The position numbers and the translations under genes are program-made. Under the pieces are notes generated by a model. That model had not been told where the DNA came from and ran no database searches. It worked only from the letters and a program-made list of their open reading frames with translations. DNA of 64,000 nt from Gemmatimonadota bacterium (GTDB lineage Bacteria; Gemmatimonadota; Gemmatimonadetes; Longimicrobiales; Gaopeijiaceae): positions 1 to 64,000 of the forward strand of contig JAJDXG010000039.1 of assembly GCA_022823365.1 (NCBI GenBank). The letters run 5' to 3'. Of the stretch, positions 34,444 to 42,266 are shown piece after piece (the stretch's first letter is position 1; each line of letters starts with the position of its first letter).

Positions 34444-36465
34444 GTGCTTGCGCTGAATAGTCGGGCGACGTCCGGTTCGCGCCGCGCGCCGCCTCTTCGC
34501 ACGGCGGGTCTCGCCTCCCTCCTGGCGCTCGTTCCGATCGTTGTCTCCTGCAGCACCCCGCCGTCGGGCCGCGGCTTGCCCGAGGCATCCGCGCCGACGG
34601 AGGCCGCGGGACCGGAAGCAACCCCTGCGGCTGGCAACACGGCACCTCCTTCGGCCGGCCGACCGGCTCCCCCTTCCGCGGGTTCTGCCGCCCCCACCGT
34701 GGTTGCAACGCCTGCCGGGCCGGCCCGAGTCGTCAGCGAAACATCGACCCCCGGTTCTCCGGTCTCCCCAGAAGCACTCGGCGCCTGGGCATCCCCCGTA
34801 TTGGAGTCGATGACCCTCGAGGAGAAGGCGGGCCAGTTGCTGATGCCCTGGATGCTCGGCGACTTCGCGCCCGCGGGCTCCGAGGACTTCGAGCGCATGG
34901 CCGAGGCGGTGCGCGATGACGGGGTCGGGGGGGTGATCGTGTCGGTGGGCTCTCCCTCGGAGGTGGCCGCCAAGATCAACAACCTGCAGTCGCTGGCGAA
35001 GTACCCGCTGCTGGTTGGGGCGGATCTGGAGAGCGGGGCCGGATACCGCATGCGCGGGGCGGTCTACCTGCCCAACAACATCGAACTGGGCGGCGCCACC
35101 CTGTTCCCGTCGCTCATGGCGGTGGGCGCCACGGGCGACGACAGCCTGGCCTGGGAGATGGGCCGCGTCACCGCCGTCGAAGCGCGCGCCGTGGGCGTCC
35201 ACCTCCCCTTCGCGCCGGTGCTGGACGTCAACAACAATCCGGACAACCCGGTCATCGCGACCCGCTCCTTCGGCGAGGACCCCGCGGAAGTGGCCCGGCT
35301 CGGTTCCGCGTTCGTGCGCGGGCTTCAGGAGCACGGCGCGATCGCGACCGGCAAGCACTTCCCGGGCCACGGCGACACCGGAGTGGACTCCCACGTGGAT
35401 CTGCCGGTGATCCGCGTGGACCGGGAACGTCTGGACCGCGTCGAGCTGCGTCCCTTCCGCGCGGCGGTCGATGCCGGCATGGGCGCCGTCATGAGCGCGC
35501 ACGTCTCCATCCCCTCCGTCACCGGCTCCGTCTCGATGCCCAGCACCCTGTCACCCGCAGTCCTCTCCGACCTGCTCCGCGGGGAGATGGGATTCGAGGG
35601 CCTGATCGTGACCGACGCCATGAACATGGCCGCGATCACGCGCCGATTCGGGGCCCGCGACGCGGTCGTGCGCGCGCTCGAGGCCGGCGCCGACATCATC
35701 CTCATGCCCGAAGACCCCCGCGAGGCGCGAGAGAGCCTGGTCGCCGCGGTCCGCTCCGGCCGCGTCAGCGAAGCGCGCCTGGACCGCTCGGTGGGCCGCA
35801 TCCTCGAGCTGAAGGAGCGCATGGGGCTCGATCGCGAGCGCTACACGGACATCTTCGGGATCCACCGCAAAGTCGGGATCCCGGAGCATGTGGAGAGGGC
35901 GACGGAGATCGCCGAGGCATCCATTACCCTCCTGCGCAACAGCCGCAACCTGCTCTCGCTGCGCGGAACCCGCACCGCGAACGTCCTTTCCGTCACCTAC
36001 CGCGCTCGCAACAACCTGCTCGCCGGACGCTACTTTAACGATCGCGTGCGCGAGACCTACCGGCGGCTGCGCACGGCGTACCTGGACTCGGGCGTCGCCG
36101 ACAGCGAGTACACGCGCCTGCTCGCGCGCGCCTCCCGCTCCGACCTGGTCATCGTGTCCGCGTACGTAGCCGCGGCCCGCACCGACGGCAGACCGAACCT
36201 GCCCGAGGCCCTGTCCGACTTCGTCGAGACCCTGGCGGAGCGGCGCGTGCCGCACATCGTCATCTCCTTCGGCAACCCCTACCTGCTCTCCGATGTCCCC
36301 GAAGCCCAGGCCTACATGCTGGCCTGGAGCGCATCGGAGGTGAGCCAGATCGCCGCCGCCCGGGCACTCTTCGGGGAGATCCCCATCCGCGGGCGCACGC
36401 CCACCGGTCTCCCGTCCCTCTTCGATATCGGAGACGGGATCCAGTTGCCTGTCAGGGGGAGGTGA
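34444..36465 (+). CDS. nagZ: NagZ-like GH3 beta-N-acetylhexosaminidase, lipoprotein
   Basis: 673 residues from GTG 34444. Lipobox PIVVSC, then a Pro/Ala/Ser-rich linker of about 90 residues. GH3 barrel with the NagZ signature KHFPGHGDTGVDSHVDLPV (His/Asp pair acting as acid/base) and the nucleophile Asp in LIVTDAMNMAAI. A C-terminal GH3 domain (about 500-673) makes it resemble the long secreted NagZ of Bacillus rather than the short cytoplasmic enzyme of enterobacteria. Expected role: cleaving GlcNAc from GlcNAc-MurNAc-peptide fragments. It overlaps the next gene by GTGA. Confidence 0.93.
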   Translation: MLALNSRATSGSRRAPPLRTAGLASLLALVPIVVSCSTPPSGRGLPEASAPTEAAGPEATPAAGNTAPPSAGRPAPPSAGSAAPTVVATPAGPARVVSETSTPGSPVSPEALGAWASPVLESMTLEEKAGQLLMPWMLGDFAPAGSEDFERMAEAVRDDGVGGVIVSVGSPSEVAAKINNLQSLAKYPLLVGADLESGAGYRMRGAVYLPNNIELGGATLFPSLMAVGATGDDSLAWEMGRVTAVEARAVGVHLPFAPVLDVNNNPDNPVIATRSFGEDPAEVARLGSAFVRGLQEHGAIATGKHFPGHGDTGVDSHVDLPVIRVDRERLDRVELRPFRAAVDAGMGAVMSAHVSIPSVTGSVSMPSTLSPAVLSDLLRGEMGFEGLIVTDAMNMAAITRRFGARDAVVRALEAGADIILMPEDPREARESLVAAVRSGRVSEARLDRSVGRILELKERMGLDRERYTDIFGIHRKVGIPEHVERATEIAEASITLLRNSRNLLSLRGTRTANVLSVTYRARNNLLAGRYFNDRVRETYRRLRTAYLDSGVADSEYTRLLARASRSDLVIVSAYVAAARTDGRPNLPEALSDFVETLAERRVPHIVISFGNPYLLSDVPEAQAYMLAWSASEVSQIAAARALFGEIPIRGRTPTGLPSLFDIGDGIQLPVRGR

Positions 36466-36470
36466 GGGGC

Positions 36471-39400
36471 GTGAAGAACGCAAGGCGGGTGCAGCCGGCA
36501 GGGCCACCTCCAGGGCGGGTTCATCCCGCAGGGCCGGCTCCAGGACGGGTCGAGATTGCCGTCCGATGGCCGCGGCCCGTCGCGTTGCTCCTCCTGCTCG
36601 CTGTCACGGCAGCCTGCCAGGGCCCGCCTCAGGACTCCGGCGGAGCGGAGGGATCGCCTGCGGCCCTCTACTACGATGAACTCGACGGCCGGGCGAGTAC
36701 ATGGGTGGATGAGACGCTCGCCTCGCTCTCCCTCCGCGAGCGCATTGCGCAGCTCGTGGTTCCCTGGATCCCCGGCGGGTACGCCTCGTCGAGCGACGCA
36801 AGCTTCCGCACGCTGGAGCGATGGGTGACGGAGGACGGGATCGGAGGGGTCGTCATCTCGATCGGCTTGCCCCACTCCTACGCCTCGCTCCTTAACCGGC
36901 TCCAGAATGCCGCCCGCGTTCCGCTGCTGGTCACCGCGGACTTCGAGAACGGCGGCCCGGGGATGCGCGTCAACCACTCCTACGCGCTTCCCACCCTGCT
37001 CCCTCAGGGCGGTGGCGCCAGCTTCCCGCCCACGATGGCCTTCGGGGCCATCGGCGATCCGGCCTTCGCCCACGAATACGGGCGCATCACGGCGGTGGAG
37101 GCGCGCGCTCTCGGCGTGCACCTGAACTTCGCCCCGGTTCTCGACGTCAACTCGAATCCCGAGAACCCCATCATCAACACCCGTGCCTTCGGCGAGGACC
37201 CGGAGGCGGTGGCGCGGCTGGGGACGGCGTACATCGAGGGCGCGCGAGAGGGCGGCGTGCTCACCACGGCGAAGCACTTTCCGGGTCACGGCGACACCCG
37301 CACCGACTCGCACATCGAGCTCCCGATCGTGACCGCGGACAGGGAGCGCCTGGAGGCGATGGAGCTGGTGCCCTTCCGGCGGGCCGTGTCGGCCGGCGTG
37401 GACGCAGTGATGACGGCCCACGTCGCGGTGCCCGCCATCCTGGGCAGCGACGTGCCGGCGACGCTGTCGCCCTACTTCCTCACCGACCTCCTCCGCGAGG
37501 ACATGGAGTTCGATGGCCTGATCTTCACGGATGCACTGAGGATGGGCGCGATCTCGCGCGGATACGGAGCGGGAGAGGCGGCGGTGCTGGCCCTTGAAGC
37601 CGGCTCGGACGTGCTCCTTGTGCCGGAGGATGTGGGCGAGGCCATCGACGCGGTGGAGGTCGCGGTGCGCACGGGCCGGGTGGCCCGCGAACGCATCGAC
37701 CGGTCGGTGCGGCTGCTGCTGGCCGCCAAGGCGCGGGTGGGACTCCACGAGCGCCGAACCGTCGACCTGGCGGCCGTGCCCGAGGTGGCGGGTTCGGCCC
37801 GCCATCTCACCTTCGCCGACCTGGCCGCCGAGCGCTCCGTCACCCTGGTGCGCGACCGCGGCGGCCTGGTGCCGCTCCCCCCCGAAGCCCGCGGCCGGGT
37901 GGTGAGCGTCACCTACGCCCGCAACCAGGACCTCATCGCCGGGCGCGAGTTCGACCGGGTGGCGGCGCGCTTCGTGGACGGCTTCCGGAGCCTGCGCCTC
38001 GACGAGGGATCGGATGCGGCGGCGTACCAGGCGGTTCAGGCGGCGGCGCGCGATGCGGACGTGGTGCTCCTGAACGTGTACGTGCCTCCCTTTGCGGGAG
38101 CGGGCTCGGTGGCGGTTCCGGATGCGCTGCGCGAGATGGTGCGCGAGCTGTCCGCGCGCGGCGCGGTGGTGGTCTCCTCCTTCGGCAATCCCTACTCGCT
38201 GAGCGCTTTCGAAGACCTGGGCAGCTACCTCATCGCCTGGGGCAGCCACGAGGTCTCCCAGCGCGCCGGGGCCTTCGCGCTCATGGGGGCCGCGGACATC
38301 TCCGGCACGCTCCCCATCAGCATTCCGCCCGACCACCCGGCGGGGGACGGGCTCCGCAGGGACGCGCTCCCGGAACAGGCGGCGATCCGGGACGCCGTGA
38401 TGGCCGTGCCGTCGTGGGTCGTGCAACCGCTGGAATTCGTGACGGCCGCGGGCGCCGGCGATCAGGCACAGGAGGCACAGGGACAGATCTCCCCGCTCGA
38501 GGGCGACCCCGCGGCCGCGGGGATGTCGGCGGCCGTGCTGGAGGCGCTCGACCGCCGTATCCTCGCCGCCATCGCCGACTCGGCCAGCCCGGGTGCCGCA
38601 CTTGCCGTCGTGCGCCACGGCCAGTTGGTGCGCCTGCGCGGCTACGGCCGCCTGGACTGGGATCCCGCGTCCGCTCCCGCCACCCCCTCCTCCATCTACG
38701 ACATGGCTTCGGTCACCAAGGTGATGGGCACCACCACGGCCGCCATGATCCTGGTGGACGAGGGCCGCCTCGATCTGGACGCCCCCGTGGTGCGCTACCT
38801 CCCGTGGTGGTCGGCGGGCGACCCGCGCAAGGAGGCGGTCACCGTGCGCCAGTTGCTGCTCCACCGGGGCGGGCTGCCTCCATTCCGCCGCTTCTTCCTG
38901 GAGATGGAGGGCGTGGAGGCCTACCAGCAGGCCATCGCCGAGCTGCCCCTCGACTACGCGCCAGGCGACAGCACTGTGTATTCGGACATCGGCATGATGA
39001 CGGTGGCGTGGGCGATCGAGGAGATCACGGGCCAGCCGCTGGACGGCTTCCTGAGCGAGCGCGTGTGGGGACCGCTCGGCATGCAGGACACCGGCTTCAG
39101 CCCCGACTCGGCGCTGCACGGGCGCGTGGCCCCCACCGAGATCGACGCCGACTACCGGGGCGTCCATGTGCGCGGGGTGGTCCATGACGAGAACGCATTC
39201 GCGGTGGGGGGCGTGGCCGGCCACGCCGGCCTCTTCTCCTCCGCGCGCGACATCGCGGTCTACGCGGCCATGATGCTCGACGGAGGCCGCGCCGGCCCCT
39301 GCGACGGAACGCCGGCCACACCCTGCAGCGCCCCTCGCCCCGGGACGGTGCGCGTCGTCGAGCCTGCCACGGTGGACGACTTCACCCGCCGCCACGACGC

Positions 39401-39668
39401 CGGCGCGAGTCGGGCCACCGGCTGGGACACCCCCTCCGGCAACTCCTCGGCAGGACGGTTCTTCACCGGGCGCGCCTTCGGCCACACCGGCTTCACCGGC
39501 CCCTCCGTGTGGATCGACCCCGAGCTGGACCTGGCCGTGGTGCTGCTCCTGAACCGGGTCAACCCCACGCGCGAGAACAGCCGGCACGTCCCGCTGCGCC
39601 GCGAGATCCACGACCTCGCCGCCCAGGCCGTCATAGACCTCGACATCGAGCCACGGCCTCCTTCGTGA
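36471..39668 (+). CDS. NagZ-like GH3 hexosaminidase fused to AmiE/class C beta-lactamase-fold hydrolase
   Basis: About 1065 residues (GTG 36471, GGGGGAGG nine bases upstream; GTG 36462 overlaps the previous stop). Signal/lipobox LLLLLAVTAAC. Residues about 60-640: GH3 with KHFPGHGDTRTDSH (K268 on) and nucleophile region LIFTDALRMGAI plus a C-terminal GH3 domain. Residues about 680-1060: serine beta-lactamase/DD-peptidase fold with S747-V-T-K750, Y-S-D in the second motif and GHTGFTG as KTG-like third motif. In Bacillus, separate adjacent genes encode NagZ and AmiE, a MurNAc-L-alanine amidase of this very fold. The fusion would remove GlcNAc and then the peptide from a muropeptide. Confidence 0.92.
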   Translation: MKNARRVQPAGPPPGRVHPAGPAPGRVEIAVRWPRPVALLLLLAVTAACQGPPQDSGGAEGSPAALYYDELDGRASTWVDETLASLSLRERIAQLVVPWIPGGYASSSDASFRTLERWVTEDGIGGVVISIGLPHSYASLLNRLQNAARVPLLVTADFENGGPGMRVNHSYALPTLLPQGGGASFPPTMAFGAIGDPAFAHEYGRITAVEARALGVHLNFAPVLDVNSNPENPIINTRAFGEDPEAVARLGTAYIEGAREGGVLTTAKHFPGHGDTRTDSHIELPIVTADRERLEAMELVPFRRAVSAGVDAVMTAHVAVPAILGSDVPATLSPYFLTDLLREDMEFDGLIFTDALRMGAISRGYGAGEAAVLALEAGSDVLLVPEDVGEAIDAVEVAVRTGRVARERIDRSVRLLLAAKARVGLHERRTVDLAAVPEVAGSARHLTFADLAAERSVTLVRDRGGLVPLPPEARGRVVSVTYARNQDLIAGREFDRVAARFVDGFRSLRLDEGSDAAAYQAVQAAARDADVVLLNVYVPPFAGAGSVAVPDALREMVRELSARGAVVVSSFGNPYSLSAFEDLGSYLIAWGSHEVSQRAGAFALMGAADISGTLPISIPPDHPAGDGLRRDALPEQAAIRDAVMAVPSWVVQPLEFVTAAGAGDQAQEAQGQISPLEGDPAAAGMSAAVLEALDRRILAAIADSASPGAALAVVRHGQLVRLRGYGRLDWDPASAPATPSSIYDMASVTKVMGTTTAAMILVDEGRLDLDAPVVRYLPWWSAGDPRKEAVTVRQLLLHRGGLPPFRRFFLEMEGVEAYQQAIAELPLDYAPGDSTVYSDIGMMTVAWAIEEITGQPLDGFLSERVWGPLGMQDTGFSPDSALHGRVAPTEIDADYRGVHVRGVVHDENAFAVGGVAGHAGLFSSARDIAVYAAMMLDGGRAGPCDGTPATPCSAPRPGTVRVVEPATVDDFTRRHDAGASRATGWDTPSGNSSAGRFFTGRAFGHTGFTGPSVWIDPELDLAVVLLLNRVNPTRENSRHVPLRREIHDLAAQAVIDLDIEPRPPS

Positions 39669-39774
39669 TCCTCCGCGACCGGCTCCTCGTCGGCCCCAGC
39701 ACTGTCCACGTCGCGGCTTGGCCATCCCGGACCGAGCACCCGCGCGTGGACGGCACCCGGTCAACAGCCCTCCC

Positions 39775-41232
39775 GTGAGCGGCTTCGGGGGCGTCGACCT
39801 GGCGGTACTGGTGGCCTATCTGGCCGCCACCACCGCCTGGGGCGCCTGGCTGGGCCGCCGCCAGCGGGGCGGGGCGGACTACTTCCTGGGGAACCGCAGG
39901 CTGCCCTGGGGGGCGGTGCTGCTGTCGGTGGTGGCCACCGAGACCAGCACGCTGACGTTTCTCTCCATCCCCGGGGTGGCGTACCTGGGCACCCTGGGCT
40001 TCCTGCAACTGACCTTCGGATACCTGGCCGGCCGGCTGGTGGTCGCGTCCCTCTTGCTGCCCGCCTACTACCGCGGCGAGCTCAAAACCGCCTACGCGCT
40101 CCTGGGCGCCCGCTTCGGCAGCGGGGTGAGGCGCCTCACCTCGGCGATCTTCATGGTGACCCGGCTCCTCGCCGATTCCGTGCGCCTCTTCGCCACCGCC
40201 ATCCCGCTCGCGCTGGTCACCGGCTGGCCCTACCCGCTCTCCATCCTGGTGATCGGGGCGCTCACGGTGGTCTACACCTACTTCGGCGGCATCAAGGCGG
40301 TGGTCTGGGTGGATGCCGTGCAGATGGCGCTCTACCTGTTGGGCGCGGCCATCGCCGTCGTCGTGCTGCAGGGGCTGGTGGATGGGGGATGGGGGGCGAT
40401 CCTCTCGCAAGCGGGAGCGGCAGGCAAGCTCCGCATCCTGGACCTGTCCCTCGACTTCTCGGTGCCCTACACGCTGTGGGCGGGGCTGCTGGGCGGCGGC
40501 TTCCTGGCGATGGCCTCCCACGGCACGGATCAGCTCATCGTGCAGCGACTGCTCACCTGCAAGGACTTGGCGGCCAGCCGCAGGGCCCTCATCGGCAGCG
40601 GCGTCGCGGTGGTGGGCCAGTTCGCCGTCTTCCTGCTGGTGGGGCTCGGCCTGTGGGCCTTCTACGAGAACCGCGCCTTCGCTGCCTCGGACGAGATCTT
40701 CGCCCGCTTCATCGTCGAGGAGCTTCCCCCCGGGGTCACCGGGTTGCTGATTGCGGGCGTGTTCGCGGCGGCGATGTCGTCGCTCTCCTCCTCCATCAAC
40801 TCGCTGGCGTCTTCCTCCGCCTACGACTTCTGGGCCCCGGCCCGTGGCATCGACGACGACGCGCGCATTCTGCGGGCCGGCAAGCTCTTCACCCTGATCT
40901 GGGCCGGGCTGCTGGTCGGAGGCGCGATCCTGTTCATCCCGCTGAGCACCGGCACAAGCGCGGTGGAGGTCGCCCTCGCCGTCGCCTCGCTGGTGTACGG
41001 CGGGCTGCTGGGTGCGTTCGCGCTGGGGGTGTTGTCCCGCCGCGCCACTGCGGGGGGAACGGCAGCCGGTATGGTGGCCGGGATCGGCACGGTGACGGCC
41101 ATCTGGATCCTCGCGCCCGACCGCGTGGCGTGGCCCTGGTTCGTGCTCATCGGGACGGCGATCACGGTGGTGGTGGGGATGGCAGTGGGTGGGTCACGGT
41201 CGCGGTCGCCCGCAGAAGCCCCCCGCCCGTGA
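39775..41232 (+). CDS. Sodium:solute symporter (SSS family), candidate amino-sugar importer
   Basis: 485 residues from GTG 39775. Thirteen or so membrane helices starting LAVLVAYLAATTAWGAWLG; SSS landmarks include RRQRGGADYFLGNR, ETSTLTFLSIPG (Na-site Ser/Thr), and AAMSSLSSSINSLASS. It sits between the hexosaminidases and the sugar kinase and overlaps the kinase by GTGA. In Tannerella the MurNAc importer MurT next to kinase MurK is of this transporter type, so MurNAc or GlcNAc is the likely substrate (inference from context). Confidence 0.88.
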   Translation: MSGFGGVDLAVLVAYLAATTAWGAWLGRRQRGGADYFLGNRRLPWGAVLLSVVATETSTLTFLSIPGVAYLGTLGFLQLTFGYLAGRLVVASLLLPAYYRGELKTAYALLGARFGSGVRRLTSAIFMVTRLLADSVRLFATAIPLALVTGWPYPLSILVIGALTVVYTYFGGIKAVVWVDAVQMALYLLGAAIAVVVLQGLVDGGWGAILSQAGAAGKLRILDLSLDFSVPYTLWAGLLGGGFLAMASHGTDQLIVQRLLTCKDLAASRRALIGSGVAVVGQFAVFLLVGLGLWAFYENRAFAASDEIFARFIVEELPPGVTGLLIAGVFAAAMSSLSSSINSLASSSAYDFWAPARGIDDDARILRAGKLFTLIWAGLLVGGAILFIPLSTGTSAVEVALAVASLVYGGLLGAFALGVLSRRATAGGTAAGMVAGIGTVTAIWILAPDRVAWPWFVLIGTAITVVVGMAVGGSRSRSPAEAPRP

Positions 41233-42146
41233 CCGGACCGTACGTCGCGGGCGTCGACGGGGGCGGCACCCGCACCCGCGTCCTGCTGCTCGCCCGCAAC
41301 GGCGCGACCGCCGGCCGTGCCGAAGGCCCCGCCGCCCTGGTGCGTCCCGACCGCCCCGGCGCCGCGGCCCGGGTGGTCGCCGACACGGTACGCCGCGCCG
41401 CCGAGGCGGCCGGGGCGGCCCTGCCGCTCCCGGCGGTCTGGGCAGGACTGGCAGGTGCCGGCCGGGCGAGCGTGCGCCGCGCCCTGGAGGCGGGCCTGCG
41501 CGACGAGCACATCGCCCGCACTGTACGGGTCGGCACCGACGTGCAGGCGGCCTTCCACGACGCCTTCGGGGCCGGTGCGGGCATCGTGGTGGTGGCCGGC
41601 ACCGGCTCGGTGGTGCTGGGTGCGGGCGAAGACGGCCGCCGCCTGCAGGTGGGCGGATGGGGCGCGGTGATGGGCGACGAAGGGAGTGGCTACCACATCG
41701 GCGTGTCGGCCCTGCGGGCCATCGCGACCGCCACCGACCGACGCGCCCCCCCGACCGCCCTCACCGCCGCCGTGCTGGGATCCCTCGACCTCGACCGGCC
41801 GCGCCAACTTTCCGCCTGGGCCGAGTCCGCCACCAAGGCCGACATCGCCGCCCTCGCGCCCCTCGCGATCCGCACCTCCCGTTCCGGCGACGCCCCCGCC
41901 ACCGCCGTGGTCCGGCGCGCGTTGGGCGCGCTCGGAGACCAGCTCACCGCCGCCATCCGCGAGCTCTTTCCCCCCGCATCCGGCGTCAGGCCCACGGTCG
42001 CGCTGGCCGGCGGCCTCGTCTCGCCGCATGGTCCCCTCCGCGCCGATGCGGAGCAACTCGTCGCCTCCGCCGGCGGCCACCTGCTCTCGGGCGCCGTCAC
42101 CCCCGAACGCGGCGCCGCGCGCCTGGCTCTCGCCCTCCCGGACTGA
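41229..42146 (+). CDS. BadF/BadG/BcrA/BcrD-family sugar kinase (MurK/GlcNAc kinase-like)
   Basis: 305 residues from GTG 41229. ASKHA fold: phosphate-1 GVDGGGTRTRVLLL, phosphate-2 VVAGTGSVVLG and GDEGSGYHIGVSAL, adenosine motif ALAGGLVSPHG. The family includes N-acetylglucosamine kinase and the MurNAc kinase MurK of clostridia and Tannerella. It phosphorylates the sugar after import. No sugar-phosphate etherase (MurQ) or deacetylase (NagA) follows in the window. Confidence 0.9.
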   Translation: MTGPYVAGVDGGGTRTRVLLLARNGATAGRAEGPAALVRPDRPGAAARVVADTVRRAAEAAGAALPLPAVWAGLAGAGRASVRRALEAGLRDEHIARTVRVGTDVQAAFHDAFGAGAGIVVVAGTGSVVLGAGEDGRRLQVGGWGAVMGDEGSGYHIGVSALRAIATATDRRAPPTALTAAVLGSLDLDRPRQLSAWAESATKADIAALAPLAIRTSRSGDAPATAVVRRALGALGDQLTAAIRELFPPASGVRPTVALAGGLVSPHGPLRADAEQLVASAGGHLLSGAVTPERGAARLALALPD

Positions 42147-42231
42147 CCTTGCGCCCGTCACCCGTCCGCTCCCTCGGGCCTCGAACCCGGATCGCTCCGC
42201 GCAGTCCCCCGTCCGGCACCGCGCCGGAGGC

Positions 42232-42261
42232 TTGACCATGTCCCCGGGCAGCGGTTTATTC
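42232..42261 (+). promoter_or_regulatory. Candidate promoter directly before thrA
   Basis: TTGACC (42232-42237) and TTATTC (42256-42261) are 18 bases apart. The expected initiation point, six to seven bases further, is the thrA ATG at 42267, so the message could be leaderless. No ribosome site precedes that ATG. Confidence 0.4.
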
Positions 42262-42266
42262 CCGCC

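Noticed and set aside
36312-39764. 1150-residue open frame on the minus strand
   Set aside because: It is the antisense shadow of the GH3-beta-lactamase gene; its composition (Arg/His/Gly/Val-rich, no motifs) is typical of a GC-rich shadow.
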